DNA of 64,000 nt from Paenibacillus sp. CAA11 (GCF_003060825.1 NZ_CP028922.1:4433001-4497000); one strand, 5' to 3'. Positions 49,035 to 57,986 are shown, numbered from the stretch's first letter. Program-made: numbers and translations. Notes: generated by a model not told the origin, from the letters alone.

Positions 49035-50561
49035 ATGCCTACCCAGAATCATCACCAGCATCTCAGCCCGGAAAACTTAGAACAGCACTTCGCTGCTTAC
49101 CGGCAGCAAATTATCGGGATTGATCAAGCCTTCGCCACACCCTACGGCGACCGCAAAATTCTATATGCCGATTGGGCGGCTTCAGGCCGCCTGTATACAC
49201 CGATCGAGCACAAGCTGTCCGAATGGCTCGGTCCCTTCGCCGCGAATCCGCACACCGAGTCCAACCTGACCGGCTCGATCATGACCCAGGCCTACGAGGA
49301 GGCAAAGCGGATCATCAAGCGCCATGTGCACGCTGCCGAGGATGATATCGTTCTGTTCACCGGAGCAGGCATGACGGGGGCCGTGAACAAGCTTCAGCGC
49401 CTGCTCGGCCTGAAGGTTCCCACCTGGATCAGCCGGACCCTCAAGCTCCCAGAGGAGGACAGACCGATCGTGTTCGTCACCCATATGGAGCATCACTCCA
49501 ACCAGCTGTCCTGGGCGGAGAGCATTGCTGATGTGGCCCTGCTGGAGCCGGGCGGAGACGGGCTTGTCGATCCTGAGCAGCTGGAACAGCTGCTCAGGCA
49601 GCATCGGCACCGTCGCTGCAAGATCGGCGCCTTCACCGCCGGCTCCAACGTCACCGGCCTGCGCACGCCCTACCGCGCGCTAGCCCGCAAGATGCATGAG
49701 CATGGCGGCTTGTGCTTTGTCGATTTTGCCGCCAGTGCGCCCTATGATCCGATCGACATGCACCCAGAGGGTGCGCCGCTTGAGGATCTGGACGGGATCT
49801 TCTTCTCGCCGCACAAATTTCTGGGCGGGCCAGGGGGCGCCGGCGTCCTCGTCGTGAACAGCCGGCTGTGCCCCGGGCCCGTGCCTGATAGCCCGGGCGG
49901 CGGCACCGTCCTCTGGACGGATCTCTGGGGCGGGCGGGATTATGTGCCTCGCGCCGAGGTGCGCGAAGACGGCGGCACGCCCGGCGTACTCCAGGCGGCG
50001 AAGGCCGCCCTGGCCGTCCAGCTGAAAGAGTCGATGGGGCTAAGCCAGATCCGCCAGCGCGAACAGCAGCTGACAACACAGCTGCTGGAGGGACTGATGA
50101 ATATTCCCCAGGTTTATGTACTGGAGGGGGAGAAGCAGGACCGGCTTGGCGTCGTGTCCATTCTGTTTAGAGACATTCACTACAACCTCGCTGTCAAGCT
50201 GCTGAACGACCACTACGGCATCCAGGCCCGCGGAGGCTGTTCCTGCGCCGGGCCTTACGGGCATTACCTGCTGGGGCTGACTCCTGCGGAGTCACAGCGA
50301 ATTCGCAAAGCTGTCATAGCCGGAGATCTATCCGCCAAGCCCGGATGGGTCCGGTTCTCTCTTCATCCCTCTATGACTTCGGCCGAGATCCACAGCTTGA
50401 TCCGGGCCGTGCAGGCCATCGCGCTGGAAGGCCATAAATGGATGACCGATTATACCTACAATCCGGCTGCCAATGAGTGGCGCCATGTCCGATTTGCCCC
50501 GGCTGCCGACCAGGAATACCGCAGCCTCACACCTGGCCTCCCGGGGTTATTTCAACTGTAA
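49035..50561 (+). CDS. NifS-like aminotransferase class V PLP enzyme
   Basis: A 508-residue fold-type I PLP enzyme related to cysteine desulfurases and selenocysteine lyases. Landmarks: YADWAASGRLYTPIEHKL, the phosphate-binding VLFTGAGMTGAVNKL, THMEHHSNQLSWAE, the cofactor Asp in FVDFAASAPYDP and the Schiff-base Lys in FFSPHKFLGGPGG. A cysteine-bearing loop, ARGGCSCAGPYGHYLLG, lies where desulfurases carry their catalytic Cys. It is longer than typical NifS (about 400) because of a C-terminal ~60-residue extension. It follows the DsrE gene by 95 bases; a sulfur relay is a plausible shared role but unproven. Confidence 0.86.
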   Translation: MPTQNHHQHLSPENLEQHFAAYRQQIIGIDQAFATPYGDRKILYADWAASGRLYTPIEHKLSEWLGPFAANPHTESNLTGSIMTQAYEEAKRIIKRHVHAAEDDIVLFTGAGMTGAVNKLQRLLGLKVPTWISRTLKLPEEDRPIVFVTHMEHHSNQLSWAESIADVALLEPGGDGLVDPEQLEQLLRQHRHRRCKIGAFTAGSNVTGLRTPYRALARKMHEHGGLCFVDFAASAPYDPIDMHPEGAPLEDLDGIFFSPHKFLGGPGGAGVLVVNSRLCPGPVPDSPGGGTVLWTDLWGGRDYVPRAEVREDGGTPGVLQAAKAALAVQLKESMGLSQIRQREQQLTTQLLEGLMNIPQVYVLEGEKQDRLGVVSILFRDIHYNLAVKLLNDHYGIQARGGCSCAGPYGHYLLGLTPAESQRIRKAVIAGDLSAKPGWVRFSLHPSMTSAEIHSLIRAVQAIALEGHKWMTDYTYNPAANEWRHVRFAPAADQEYRSLTPGLPGLFQL

Positions 50562-50563
50562 GC

Positions 50564-52546
50564 TTATCCTTGCAGCGCCTTGCGCACAGTCAGAATATAC
50601 TTCGACTGATCGAGCGGGTTCACTCCCCGGCGGGGACGCTCTGCCTTCACGTCCTCCGGACATTCTTCGTACCCTGCAAAGAAGGTAGCCATCGTCCCTC
50701 TCCCCTTGGTCAGGGATCCAAGCTCCACCGGATATTCCATTGATGTGGCCAAAGGAACGCGCCCTTCGATCATCATGCGATCTCCCAGCAGCTGTGGCGG
50801 CTCAAAGGTGCCCCGCATTTGAATCAGGTCATTCATGACACGTCCCCCATTCTCTTCCGGCACCGTAATGCGAAAATTTAGGATCGGCTCAAGCAGCCGG
50901 GTCCCGATCCGCGCCAGGCCATCCATAATGCCCATAGGGGTAGCTACCGCGAAATCCAAAGGGTGCGTGTGCCACACATGATGCTCTCCCTCGGTCAGGG
51001 TGATCTTCACATCTACCACTTCCCAGCCGTACAGACCTTGCTGCAGCGCCTCAGGGACACGGCGGGCCACCTCATTCTGATATTGCGGGAGAAGGTCCTC
51101 TGCCCGAACTCGGGCTTCGTAAGCAATCCCGCTGCCACGAGGCCCCGGCTCCATGGCAAATCGCAGAATAGCCCAGCAAGGCTTCGGCATCGTATAGGCA
51201 ATAAATCCTTCTCCGGCTCCCTTCAGGGTCTCCTTATAAATAACGGAAGGCTGACCAAAGCGCACCTTAAGCTGATACCTGCTCTCCAGCACACTGATTA
51301 GCATCTCCAGCTGGATCGGGCCCATGACCTTCACATGCAGCTCACGCTCGTCCTGCATCCACTGCACATCCAGAAGCGGATCTTCATCGGATAACTCCTG
51401 AAGCGCCTGCACCAGCTTGGGGTAATCCGCTTCATTTAGCCAGTGCGCCTGCACAGTCAACAGCGGCACAGCCAGCCGCGCTTCCTCCGGAATACCGTGA
51501 GGGTCGCCGAGAATATCGCCAATGCGCACATTCGCCATCCCGCAGACGGCGGCAATGTCCCCGGCTTCAAGGCATCCGGCATCCTCTGAGCGTCCGCCCT
51601 CAACCCTTCGAATTTGCGTAACCTTCTCTTCAATATTTTGCGTATGATTGCGGATGCTGTCCCGGTTACGAATGGTGCCCGCATACAGCCGGACAAAGGC
51701 CATCCGGCCCATCGCCTTGTCCCGCTCAATCTTGAAGACGATGCCGGAGACCGGAGCATCGGCTGCGCCCTTAGGCTCCGGCAAATACTCCAGCATGGCA
51801 TCCATAAGCTGGGTAATGCCGATTCCCTTGCCGGAGGCTCCATAGAGGAGCGGATACCATTCCGCTTTGCGCGTAAGCCGCGCAGCCTCTTCCCTCCACT
51901 TTGCCGCAGAAATGTGCTCGCCTTCCAGGTACCGTGCAAGCAACTCTTCATTTGGCTCAGCGATGCTCTCTAGCAGGGAAGTAGGCTCCTTGCCGGAGGC
52001 AGCGTCCACGTCTTCCCATAAATCTTCAATCCCGCGAAAATCCTGAGCCTCTCCCAGCGGACGCTGAATAGGCGTCACGGCAGAGGATAAATATTTGTGA
52101 ATATCCTCAAGCACGGCAGCTGCGCGAACTCCAGTGCGGTCCATTTTGTTGACATACACAATGGTGGGGATCTTCAGCTTGCAGAGCGCATTCCAAATCA
52201 ATTCCGTCTGGGCCTGCACTCCCTCTGCGGCAGATACAATTAACACCGCTCCATCCATCACCCTTAATGAACGTTCTACTTCGGATAGAAAGTCAACGTG
52301 TCCCGGAGTATCGACCAGGTTCACCTGAACCCCCTTCCATGTGAAGGAGGTGGTGGCTGCCCTTACGGAGATGCCGCGTTCTTTTTCAATATCCAGCCAG
52401 TCCGTCACCGCCGTCCCCGAGTCCACACTCCCCAAGGTCCGCGTCCGGCCGCTTTCGTATAAAATATGCTCTGTCGTTGTCGTCTTTCCGGCATCGACAT
52501 GCGCAAAAATTCCTATATTTCGCTTCAGCTTTCCTGGATGGGTCAT
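50564..52546 (-). CDS. TetM-like ribosomal protection GTPase
   Basis: A 660-residue EF-G-family GTPase of the Tet(M)/Tet(W)/OtrA class. G1 AHVDAGKTTTTEHILYESGR, switch I RGISVRAATTSF, G3 LVDTPGHVDF and G4 VYVNKMDRTG are intact. Domains II-V follow, with GPIQLEMLISVLESRYQLKV and TEGEHHVWHTHPLDFAVATP. Classic family members (about 640 residues) remove tetracycline from the ribosome. Many Bacillota carry chromosomal homologues of unproven resistance function, so this may be intrinsic. It stops 2 bases from the convergent PLP-enzyme gene with no terminator between. No mobile-element signatures flank it. Confidence 0.85.
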   Translation of the reverse strand: MTHPGKLKRNIGIFAHVDAGKTTTTEHILYESGRTRTLGSVDSGTAVTDWLDIEKERGISVRAATTSFTWKGVQVNLVDTPGHVDFLSEVERSLRVMDGAVLIVSAAEGVQAQTELIWNALCKLKIPTIVYVNKMDRTGVRAAAVLEDIHKYLSSAVTPIQRPLGEAQDFRGIEDLWEDVDAASGKEPTSLLESIAEPNEELLARYLEGEHISAAKWREEAARLTRKAEWYPLLYGASGKGIGITQLMDAMLEYLPEPKGAADAPVSGIVFKIERDKAMGRMAFVRLYAGTIRNRDSIRNHTQNIEEKVTQIRRVEGGRSEDAGCLEAGDIAAVCGMANVRIGDILGDPHGIPEEARLAVPLLTVQAHWLNEADYPKLVQALQELSDEDPLLDVQWMQDERELHVKVMGPIQLEMLISVLESRYQLKVRFGQPSVIYKETLKGAGEGFIAYTMPKPCWAILRFAMEPGPRGSGIAYEARVRAEDLLPQYQNEVARRVPEALQQGLYGWEVVDVKITLTEGEHHVWHTHPLDFAVATPMGIMDGLARIGTRLLEPILNFRITVPEENGGRVMNDLIQMRGTFEPPQLLGDRMMIEGRVPLATSMEYPVELGSLTKGRGTMATFFAGYEECPEDVKAERPRRGVNPLDQSKYILTVRKALQG

Positions 52547-52630
52547 GGTGAGTTTCTCCTATAAATGAAAAGGTTTTCTCCCCCTATTGTATTACAATCG
52601 CTGCCGGTTGAAAAAGAGAGGACAGCAAAA

Positions 52631-52665
52631 AGACCGCCTCCTGCCTAGGGGCAGGAAAGCGGTCT
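52631..52665 (-). terminator. Terminator of the yjlC-ndh operon
   Basis: AGACCGC (52631-52637) pairs with GCGGTCT (52659-52665), with an inner CCTGCC/GGCAGG stem. The minus tail is TTTTTG, 17 bases past the ndh stop. Confidence 0.9.
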
Positions 52666-52681
52666 GAATTCGCGTATGCGA

Positions 52682-53863
52682 TTAGTAAGCCAGTGCGAAC
52701 AGGCCTTTGATATGTGCCAGATAGCGCATATTACTTGCTTCTTTCATCAGGGAAGCCGGCATCCCTTTCAGACGGGTAGAGCTTCCGCCTACCATTGCGA
52801 TTCCGTCTTTACGTCCAAGGCTTCCGAGTGTACCGGAGCTTACATAATGGAAGGATTCCATGGTGCCGCCCTTGAGGAATGCAGACAGATTATAACCTAC
52901 AGTTTCACCCATGTGCCAAGCGATTTGCGCTGTTGGCGGGTAAGGGCGCTCAGCGCCAGGAGCAAAGACAACTGCGCTGTCGCCTGCAAGGAAGATATCC
53001 TTGTGGGAAGTCGATTGAAGAGTCTCCGTAACGGTCGCACGGCCACGGTTCACTTCAATGCCGCACTCGGCAACGATCGAGTTGCCTTGCACGCCGCCGG
53101 TCCATACCAGCGTGGAAGTCTCGATGGAACGTCCGTCCTTCAGGAAGACTTCCTTCTCTTTCATTTCGGTAATTGGCACGCCCGTCACGAATTTCACGCC
53201 GCGCTTCTCAAGGCTAGTCGTAGCACGCTCTACAAGCTCAGCAGGGAATCCAGCCAGAATGGTTGGTCCAGCTTCTACACAGTAGAGAGAAACTTCGTTG
53301 AAGTCGATGCCTCTTTTACGGCACATTTCCGGAAGTTCGTCCGCAAATTCACCGACAAGCTCTACACCTGTCAAGCCTCCGCCGCCAATTACAATGGTAG
53401 CGTCCGCTTTGTTCTTGGATACCTTGTAAGCATCCAGGCGCTCTTCAACCTGTCTGAAGACGCGATGCGCCTCGTCAACAGATTTCAGTGTCAAGCTGTA
53501 CTCCTTCAGTCCTGGAATTCCGAAGAATGCTGTTTCACTTCCAAGAGCGATAACCAAGGCGTCATAGCTGTATGTAGCTCCGCCAGCAAGCTGAACCTTC
53601 TTCTCATCCGGCTTAATGGATTGAACCGAGTCAACCACGAGGTTGATATTCTTTCCGCGGAAGAGCTTCTCCAGAGGTAGAGCTACTGCCTTCTCGTTGA
53701 TGTTACCTGCCGCCAAACGGTGGAGCTCTGTAATAATCTGATGGGTCGGAAAACGGTTCACAACTGTGATTGTCGCCTCGTCTGCACTTAGGTATTCCCG
53801 AGCCGTCAATGCGCTCAGCAATCCGCCGTATCCGCCGCCCAAAATCAAAATTTGCTTCGACAT
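52682..53863 (-). CDS. ndh: Type II NADH dehydrogenase
   Basis: A 393-residue single-subunit, non-proton-pumping NADH:menaquinone oxidoreductase (YjlD/Ndh type) at the inner face of the membrane. FAD-binding KQILILGGGYGGLLSALT at the N-terminus, NADH-binding ATIVIGGGGLTGVELVGEFA in the middle, FLAGDSAVVF and a C-terminal amphipathic tail. ATG 53863 is chosen because GGAGG lies 8 bases upstream; an ATG two codons earlier would be only 2 bases from it. Follows yjlC by 46 bases, the same order as B. subtilis yjlC-yjlD. Confidence 0.94.
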   Translation of the reverse strand: MSKQILILGGGYGGLLSALTAREYLSADEATITVVNRFPTHQIITELHRLAAGNINEKAVALPLEKLFRGKNINLVVDSVQSIKPDEKKVQLAGGATYSYDALVIALGSETAFFGIPGLKEYSLTLKSVDEAHRVFRQVEERLDAYKVSKNKADATIVIGGGGLTGVELVGEFADELPEMCRKRGIDFNEVSLYCVEAGPTILAGFPAELVERATTSLEKRGVKFVTGVPITEMKEKEVFLKDGRSIETSTLVWTGGVQGNSIVAECGIEVNRGRATVTETLQSTSHKDIFLAGDSAVVFAPGAERPYPPTAQIAWHMGETVGYNLSAFLKGGTMESFHYVSSGTLGSLGRKDGIAMVGGSSTRLKGMPASLMKEASNMRYLAHIKGLFALAY

Positions 53864-53909
53864 ATCCATCCTCCATTCTGTATTCTGCCTGTATCGTAAC
53901 GTTCAATAA

Positions 53910-54347
53910 TTAACGCTGTTGTTTGTTGCGATCGGACAAGATGTCCAGGTAAGCCTGGCCAAAGCGCAGAGCCTTCTGTACATTAGGGTCTTTCAGCATC
54001 TTGAGCATTCCGAACAAGCCGATTGAAGACTGATCATTCTGTGCGCGGTCATTGGCTTCAATCGCTGCAGAAGCAGCACCTTTGACTTTACCAATCACAG
54101 GACCAGCAACGCCGCTAAAGCCTGCCTTGATATCATCAACGAACACCTTGTCACCGGCAAGACTATTTGCAACATCATAGAACTTGGTCAGGACAGTAAC
54201 CATCTCAGTAAGCTTAGGCAAATTCTCCACGAGGGTTGTCAACGATTGCTGCACCTCGGGCTTCATCAATTGGTCAAGCACATCATTGGTTTCCGGCGCA
54301 GCCGCTGGAACTTGCGCAGACTCATTTTGATTCATAGTTTGTGACAT
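53910..54347 (-). CDS. yjlC: DUF1641 protein (YjlC-like)
   Basis: A 145-residue protein with the DUF1641 segments DVLDQLMKPEVQQSLTTLVE, LPKLTEMVTVLTKFYDVA and GLFGMLKMLKDPNVQKALRF. The N-terminus is Gln/Ala/Pro-rich. ATG 54347 has AAAGGAGG 9 bases upstream; the frame continues to 54368 without a better start. It precedes ndh as in B. subtilis, and DUF1641 proteins often accompany oxidoreductases, so a role in NADH or electron-transfer metabolism is likely. Exact function unknown. Confidence 0.88.
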   Translation of the reverse strand: MSQTMNQNESAQVPAAAPETNDVLDQLMKPEVQQSLTTLVENLPKLTEMVTVLTKFYDVANSLAGDKVFVDDIKAGFSGVAGPVIGKVKGAASAAIEANDRAQNDQSSIGLFGMLKMLKDPNVQKALRFGQAYLDILSDRNKQQR

Positions 54348-54450
54348 TTGGAACGTCCTCCTTTGCAATGAAATAATAGTCCGTTAAACTGGGGCACCTT
54401 GTAAATAAGGATATTCCCTAAATGAATACCTGCCTGCTTCTGCGGAAGGA

Positions 54451-54477
54451 TTAGTAACCCCCGCTCTCGTAAGTCAA
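54451..54477 (-). promoter_or_regulatory. Possible promoter of yjlC-ndh
   Basis: Minus strand TTGACT (54472-54477) with TACTAA (54451-54456) 15 bases away, or TAATCC (54448-54453) 18 bases away. It lies about 105 bases upstream of yjlC and just downstream of a terminator-like hairpin. Spacing is not ideal, so the call is tentative. Confidence 0.35.
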
Positions 54478-54492
54478 TTACCCATAAAAAAG

Positions 54493-54510
54493 AGCCCTTA
54501 CGCTTGGGCT
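54493..54510 (-). terminator. Terminator or attenuator upstream of yjlC
   Basis: AGCCC/GGGCT (54493-54497 with 54506-54510) followed on the minus strand by CTTTTTT. It either ends the TPR-protein transcript about 390 bases after its stop or attenuates a long yjlC leader. The stem is short. Confidence 0.55.
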
Positions 54511-54898
54511 TGCCAAAAAACGGACGGCCGCTAACGGTTCTTTATTCTGGGTTCATATCTGACAAATTTGTGAATAGTCACAGGCCGAACGGAACTCTAT
54601 ATCCTTATATTACACCTTTTAAATATCAAGATAAATTATTTTTTTTACTTTTCACCATTTTTCACAAACAAAATATGCGCTTTAGCCTTGCATTTTCTGA
54701 ATATACCCGACTTATTCTCTGTATTTCATACATTTTCCACAAATTTCAACCCCATCGGTCACTTTGTTAACTTGTTGTAACAGATGGCCTATATGTAATA
54801 TACGCCAAAGCATTAGAAATTATTTTTAGCACTTCATACTTTTTCGAAATCCGGCGGCAGACCATTGGTTTCCCCCATCTGGCCACCGCCCAGGACAA
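54511..54898. other. Long AT-rich non-coding region between the TPR and yjlC genes
   Basis: About 390 bases without a supported gene. It is AT-rich and holds several CACAAA/TTTGTG elements: a perfect 10-bp palindrome ACAAATTTGT (54562-54571), a TGTGA-ATAG-TCACA hairpin (54569-54582) and a GTTAAC-containing stretch near 54766. It may contain yjlC regulatory sites or a leader RNA. Confidence 0.45.
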
Positions 54899-56884
54899 TT
54901 AAGACAATAGCGGCCGGTTGCCGTAGAATTCACTAAGCTCAGCAGCCGCTTTACCGAGGATGTCGCTGCTGAACCCTGGCAGCTGCTCAATGCTGTGAAT
55001 ACGTTCTTCCAGGGTCAGCTCTGCTTTGCCTCCAATGAATAAGCCCCACTGCACCAGCTGAGCAACGCAGAGATCAAACTGCATTTGGCTATAGTAAATT
55101 TGCGCTTTGCGGTAATGGCTGCCTGCATGCCCCATATCCAAACTCAAAGCACGGTCGTACTCCTGAAGGGCCAGCTCCTCCCTGTCCATCTCCTGATAAA
55201 TGACGCCCAGGTTGTAATATTTGATCGCCTGCTCCGGCATATCCTCGTTAAAACGTCTGATATCTTTCAAAGCCGCCTCGTAATCGCCCAGCCTGTAGCT
55301 GGCCTGCCCGCGCAGATAGATAAGATCCCGGTTCCCCGGATCCTTCTCCATTCCGAGCGTAGCCATTCGCACCGCACTGTCCCACTGCTCCAGCTCCATG
55401 TAGCATTCCCCCATGGTCTCATACAGCTCAGCATCGGATTCCAGGCTGATTCCGAGCGCCCGGCTGAGGCTCGAAATAGCCAACTCCCATTGATGCAGAC
55501 CTTTAAGAACATAGCCTGCGGCCTTGTGATAGTACGGCGTCTGCGCAAAGGCTTGATCCAGCGCAGGAATGACTTCGAGATCCTTCCAAGCTTCTTCAAA
55601 TCGGTGCTGAACAAAATAGATAAAGCTGCGCTTGAGTCGGAAATCCGGAATGTCTTCAAGCTCGATCGCTCTGGTATAGGCCTGTTCCGCTTCTTCAGCT
55701 TGGTACATTTGCTTGTAGATTTCACCTTGCTGAATATAATTCAGCGGATCATCCTCTTCGATTGCAATGAGCTGCAGATTGGCTTGCAGGGCCTGTTCAG
55801 CCTTCTCCTCTCTTAAGTATGACTCCGCAAGAAGATAATAAGGAATCGCGAGGTCAGGCTGAATCGCAATCAGCGCCTCCAGCTCGGCACGAGCCTGTTC
55901 CTCCAGCCCTTGATCACGATACAAAGCTGAGTGTTCAAGATACACCTTAGGCAATGCCGGGTGCTGTCTCTTCGCTGCATCCAAATCCAGCTTAGCCTCC
56001 GCATATTGACCGTTCTCACGGTACAATTCCGCCCGCCGCAGCAGCAGGTCGGCCGCTTCCGGATACAGCTCCAGGCCACTGGTCAATGCGGCAATAGCCT
56101 CGTCCACCTGATTCTCTTCCGCGTAAATGTTCGCGAGCAGAAGTCGGAACCCGTACCAGCTCTCCATTTGCTTCTGAAAGGTTTCAAAGGCCCCATAGCT
56201 GTAGGACAGCCGGACCGTAATCTGCAGTCCTTGATCAGGCATAAATTGAAAATCATTCAAACGGTCAATGGCCTTAAGCGTGTAATCAATAGCCGCCTGA
56301 TTCTGATCCAGCTGATAATAGGATAAAGCCGTATAGTAGTAAAATATCGGGATCACCCGATCAGGATCGGAGGACGCTTGCAGGAAGCACTCGAGAGCGC
56401 TCTTGAAATCCCGCATTTCATAGTAAATGCTCCCCAGCTCATAGTATGTAGTGATCGCGCTATGCTCATCCTCGTGAAGAATGCAGGCACGAAGGTCTGC
56501 TGCAGCTTCCTCCAGCCTATCCAGCCTCCGGTAAGTAATGCCGCGTGTGTACCAGACCATAGGATTCTCCGGCAGCAGTTCGGCCGCCCGGTCCAAATCC
56601 GGCAGCGCCTCCTCATACCGTCCCGCCTCCCTAAGCAAATGAGCCCGCCGCTCATAAAGGTACCCTGACGGCTCTGCAGCAATCGCCTCTGACAGCAGCC
56701 GAATCGCCTTCTCTTCGTCCCCGGTGGCCACTAGAATTTCCGAATAATCAACGATTGCCGGAAAATAACGCCGTCTAATCATATAATTCTCTGCTTTGGA
56801 TAGACACGATTTTGCGCGTTGTATATTTCTTTTCTTATACTCATTTCGACCTTTACGAATAAGTAATTCAAATAGTGGATTCAT
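54899..56884 (-). CDS. Tetratricopeptide-repeat protein
   Basis: A 661-residue cytoplasmic protein made of about 15 or more TPR units, each a helix pair with the W/L-G-Y/A-A-P pattern (e.g. PMVWYTRGITYRRLDRLEEA, SAITTYYELGSIYYEMRDFK, AIKYYNLGVIYQEMDREELA, GSHYRKAQIYYSQMQFDLCV). ATG 56884 (MNPLFELLIRKGRNEY) has GAGG 6-7 bases upstream; an earlier in-frame ATG at 56947 lacks a site. No signal peptide or catalytic domain. It would act as a protein-protein scaffold. Divergent from a thioredoxin gene. Partner unknown. Confidence 0.88.
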   Translation of the reverse strand: MNPLFELLIRKGRNEYKKRNIQRAKSCLSKAENYMIRRRYFPAIVDYSEILVATGDEEKAIRLLSEAIAAEPSGYLYERRAHLLREAGRYEEALPDLDRAAELLPENPMVWYTRGITYRRLDRLEEAAADLRACILHEDEHSAITTYYELGSIYYEMRDFKSALECFLQASSDPDRVIPIFYYYTALSYYQLDQNQAAIDYTLKAIDRLNDFQFMPDQGLQITVRLSYSYGAFETFQKQMESWYGFRLLLANIYAEENQVDEAIAALTSGLELYPEAADLLLRRAELYRENGQYAEAKLDLDAAKRQHPALPKVYLEHSALYRDQGLEEQARAELEALIAIQPDLAIPYYLLAESYLREEKAEQALQANLQLIAIEEDDPLNYIQQGEIYKQMYQAEEAEQAYTRAIELEDIPDFRLKRSFIYFVQHRFEEAWKDLEVIPALDQAFAQTPYYHKAAGYVLKGLHQWELAISSLSRALGISLESDAELYETMGECYMELEQWDSAVRMATLGMEKDPGNRDLIYLRGQASYRLGDYEAALKDIRRFNEDMPEQAIKYYNLGVIYQEMDREELALQEYDRALSLDMGHAGSHYRKAQIYYSQMQFDLCVAQLVQWGLFIGGKAELTLEERIHSIEQLPGFSSDILGKAAAELSEFYGNRPLLS

Positions 56885-57047
56885 CGTAACCTCTGTTTCG
56901 TATAGATTTTTGTGATACATCTTCGATTTCAGTCTAGCAGCTATCAAAGCTTCCGAGTGTTGCAGCGGCTTCAGCTCTCCCGCTATAATATGGATTAACC
57001 CGTAAAGGGGCTATAACTCACCTGCAAGGAAGGAGAACGACAAGATC

Positions 57048-57374
57048 ATGGAGAGAATTGAATCCGAAGAACAATATAAGAGCCTTATTCAGACTGATGG
57101 ATATACCGTTATAAAATATGATACCAGCTGGTGCCCGGACTGCAAAAACCTGGACCGCTTCATGGGCCCCATTATCGAGGAGAACCAAGACAAGGCGTTC
57201 TATGCCATGGATGCTGAGAAGTTCCAACATATCGCCGAAGAGAATGAGGTTCGCGGCATTCCAAGCCTTCTTGTCTACCAGAACGGCCAGAAGGTCGCTC
57301 ATCTTCACAGCAAGTTTGCCAAGACCCCTAACGAAATCCGGGAATATCTGCAAACTCTCGAATCCAAAAAATAA
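57048..57374 (+). CDS. Thioredoxin-family protein (WCPDC)
   Basis: A 108-residue thioredoxin-fold protein. The active site is SWCPDCKNL (residues 28-36) rather than the classic WCGPC, and the cis-proline loop reads EVRGIPSLLVYQNGQKV. No signal peptide, so cytoplasmic. The WCPDC motif is typical of a Bacillus/Paenibacillus thioredoxin-like branch. Substrate not known. AAGGAG lies 12 bases upstream of the ATG. Single gene with its own terminator. Confidence 0.9.
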   Translation: MERIESEEQYKSLIQTDGYTVIKYDTSWCPDCKNLDRFMGPIIEENQDKAFYAMDAEKFQHIAEENEVRGIPSLLVYQNGQKVAHLHSKFAKTPNEIREYLQTLESKK

Positions 57375-57390
57375 CCTGTTTCTTATCACA

Positions 57391-57429
57391 AAAAAGGCAG
57401 CCTTCATCAAATAGGAAGGCTGCCTTTTT
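57391..57429. terminator. Bidirectional terminator after the thioredoxin gene
   Basis: A perfect 14-bp stem, AAAAAGGCAGCCTT (57391-57404) with AAGGCTGCCTTTTT (57416-57429), separates convergent genes. Confidence 0.92.
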
Positions 57430-57449
57430 GTGCGCCTTGTTCATTCTAC

Positions 57450-57986
57450 TTAAGGCACATACTGTTGTACAATTTTGATCACTTTGCCATCCTTAATGGT
57501 CAGGTGATAAGGGAAGCTTGCCGTGTCAATCAAACCGTCATGATTATAAATGGCTGTGAATTTGTTCAGACTGACCGGCTCATTCCACACAACCTCCGCA
57601 TCCAAGGGGTTGCCTGTATGATCGTACAGCTGCATCAGCACTTCTGCCTGGCTGTCTACATTATACGGAATAGCTTCTTCTGTATTATTGACAATATAAT
57701 AACCGTCCGGAGTTCCCCCAAGCTCGGCATAGCCTTCCGGCTCAAGCTGGCGGAAGACTTCATTTGCCGCCTCGCCTTGATACCAGCTGATCGGGTCAAC
57801 GGTAATCGTAACTTCCCCATTCTGCTGCTGTAATCCGTTTATATAAGCTGTGATCACCTTCTCCTCACCCGCTGCCGGACTAGCTGCCGGTGTGGTGCTC
57901 TCCCCTACCGCGTTCGGAGAAGTCTGGATGGACGTAATTGCAAACAAAGTGAACATAAGCAGCAGTGTAATAGATTTCTTGATCAT
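57450..57986 (-). CDS. Secreted hypothetical protein (178 aa)
   Basis: ATG 57986 is chosen because AAGGGGG lies about 8 bases upstream. Residues 1-25 are a signal peptide (IKKSITLLLMFTLFAITS). The mature part has an Ala/Ser/Pro-rich linker and then KVITAYINGLQQQNGEVTIT, DPISWYQGEAANEVFRQLEP and a final YHLTIKDGKVIKIVQQYVP, a small beta-rich domain. I do not recognise a named family. Likely secreted or wall-associated. Confidence 0.7.
   Translation of the reverse strand: MIKKSITLLLMFTLFAITSIQTSPNAVGESTTPAASPAAGEEKVITAYINGLQQQNGEVTITVDPISWYQGEAANEVFRQLEPEGYAELGGTPDGYYIVNNTEEAIPYNVDSQAEVLMQLYDHTGNPLDAEVVWNEPVSLNKFTAIYNHDGLIDTASFPYHLTIKDGKVIKIVQQYVP

Noticed and set aside
54569-54582. Rex operator upstream of yjlC-ndh
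   Set aside because: TGTGA and TCACA are separated by only 4 bases instead of 6, so this does not fit Rex or FNR; more likely a small hairpin.
54838-54930. Alternative reading frame past the TPR gene stop (minus strand) that looks protein-like
   Set aside because: About 30 codons in a shifted frame with no ATG/GTG/TTG start near a ribosome-binding site; a frameshifted TPR C-terminus cannot be supported because the annotated end fits.
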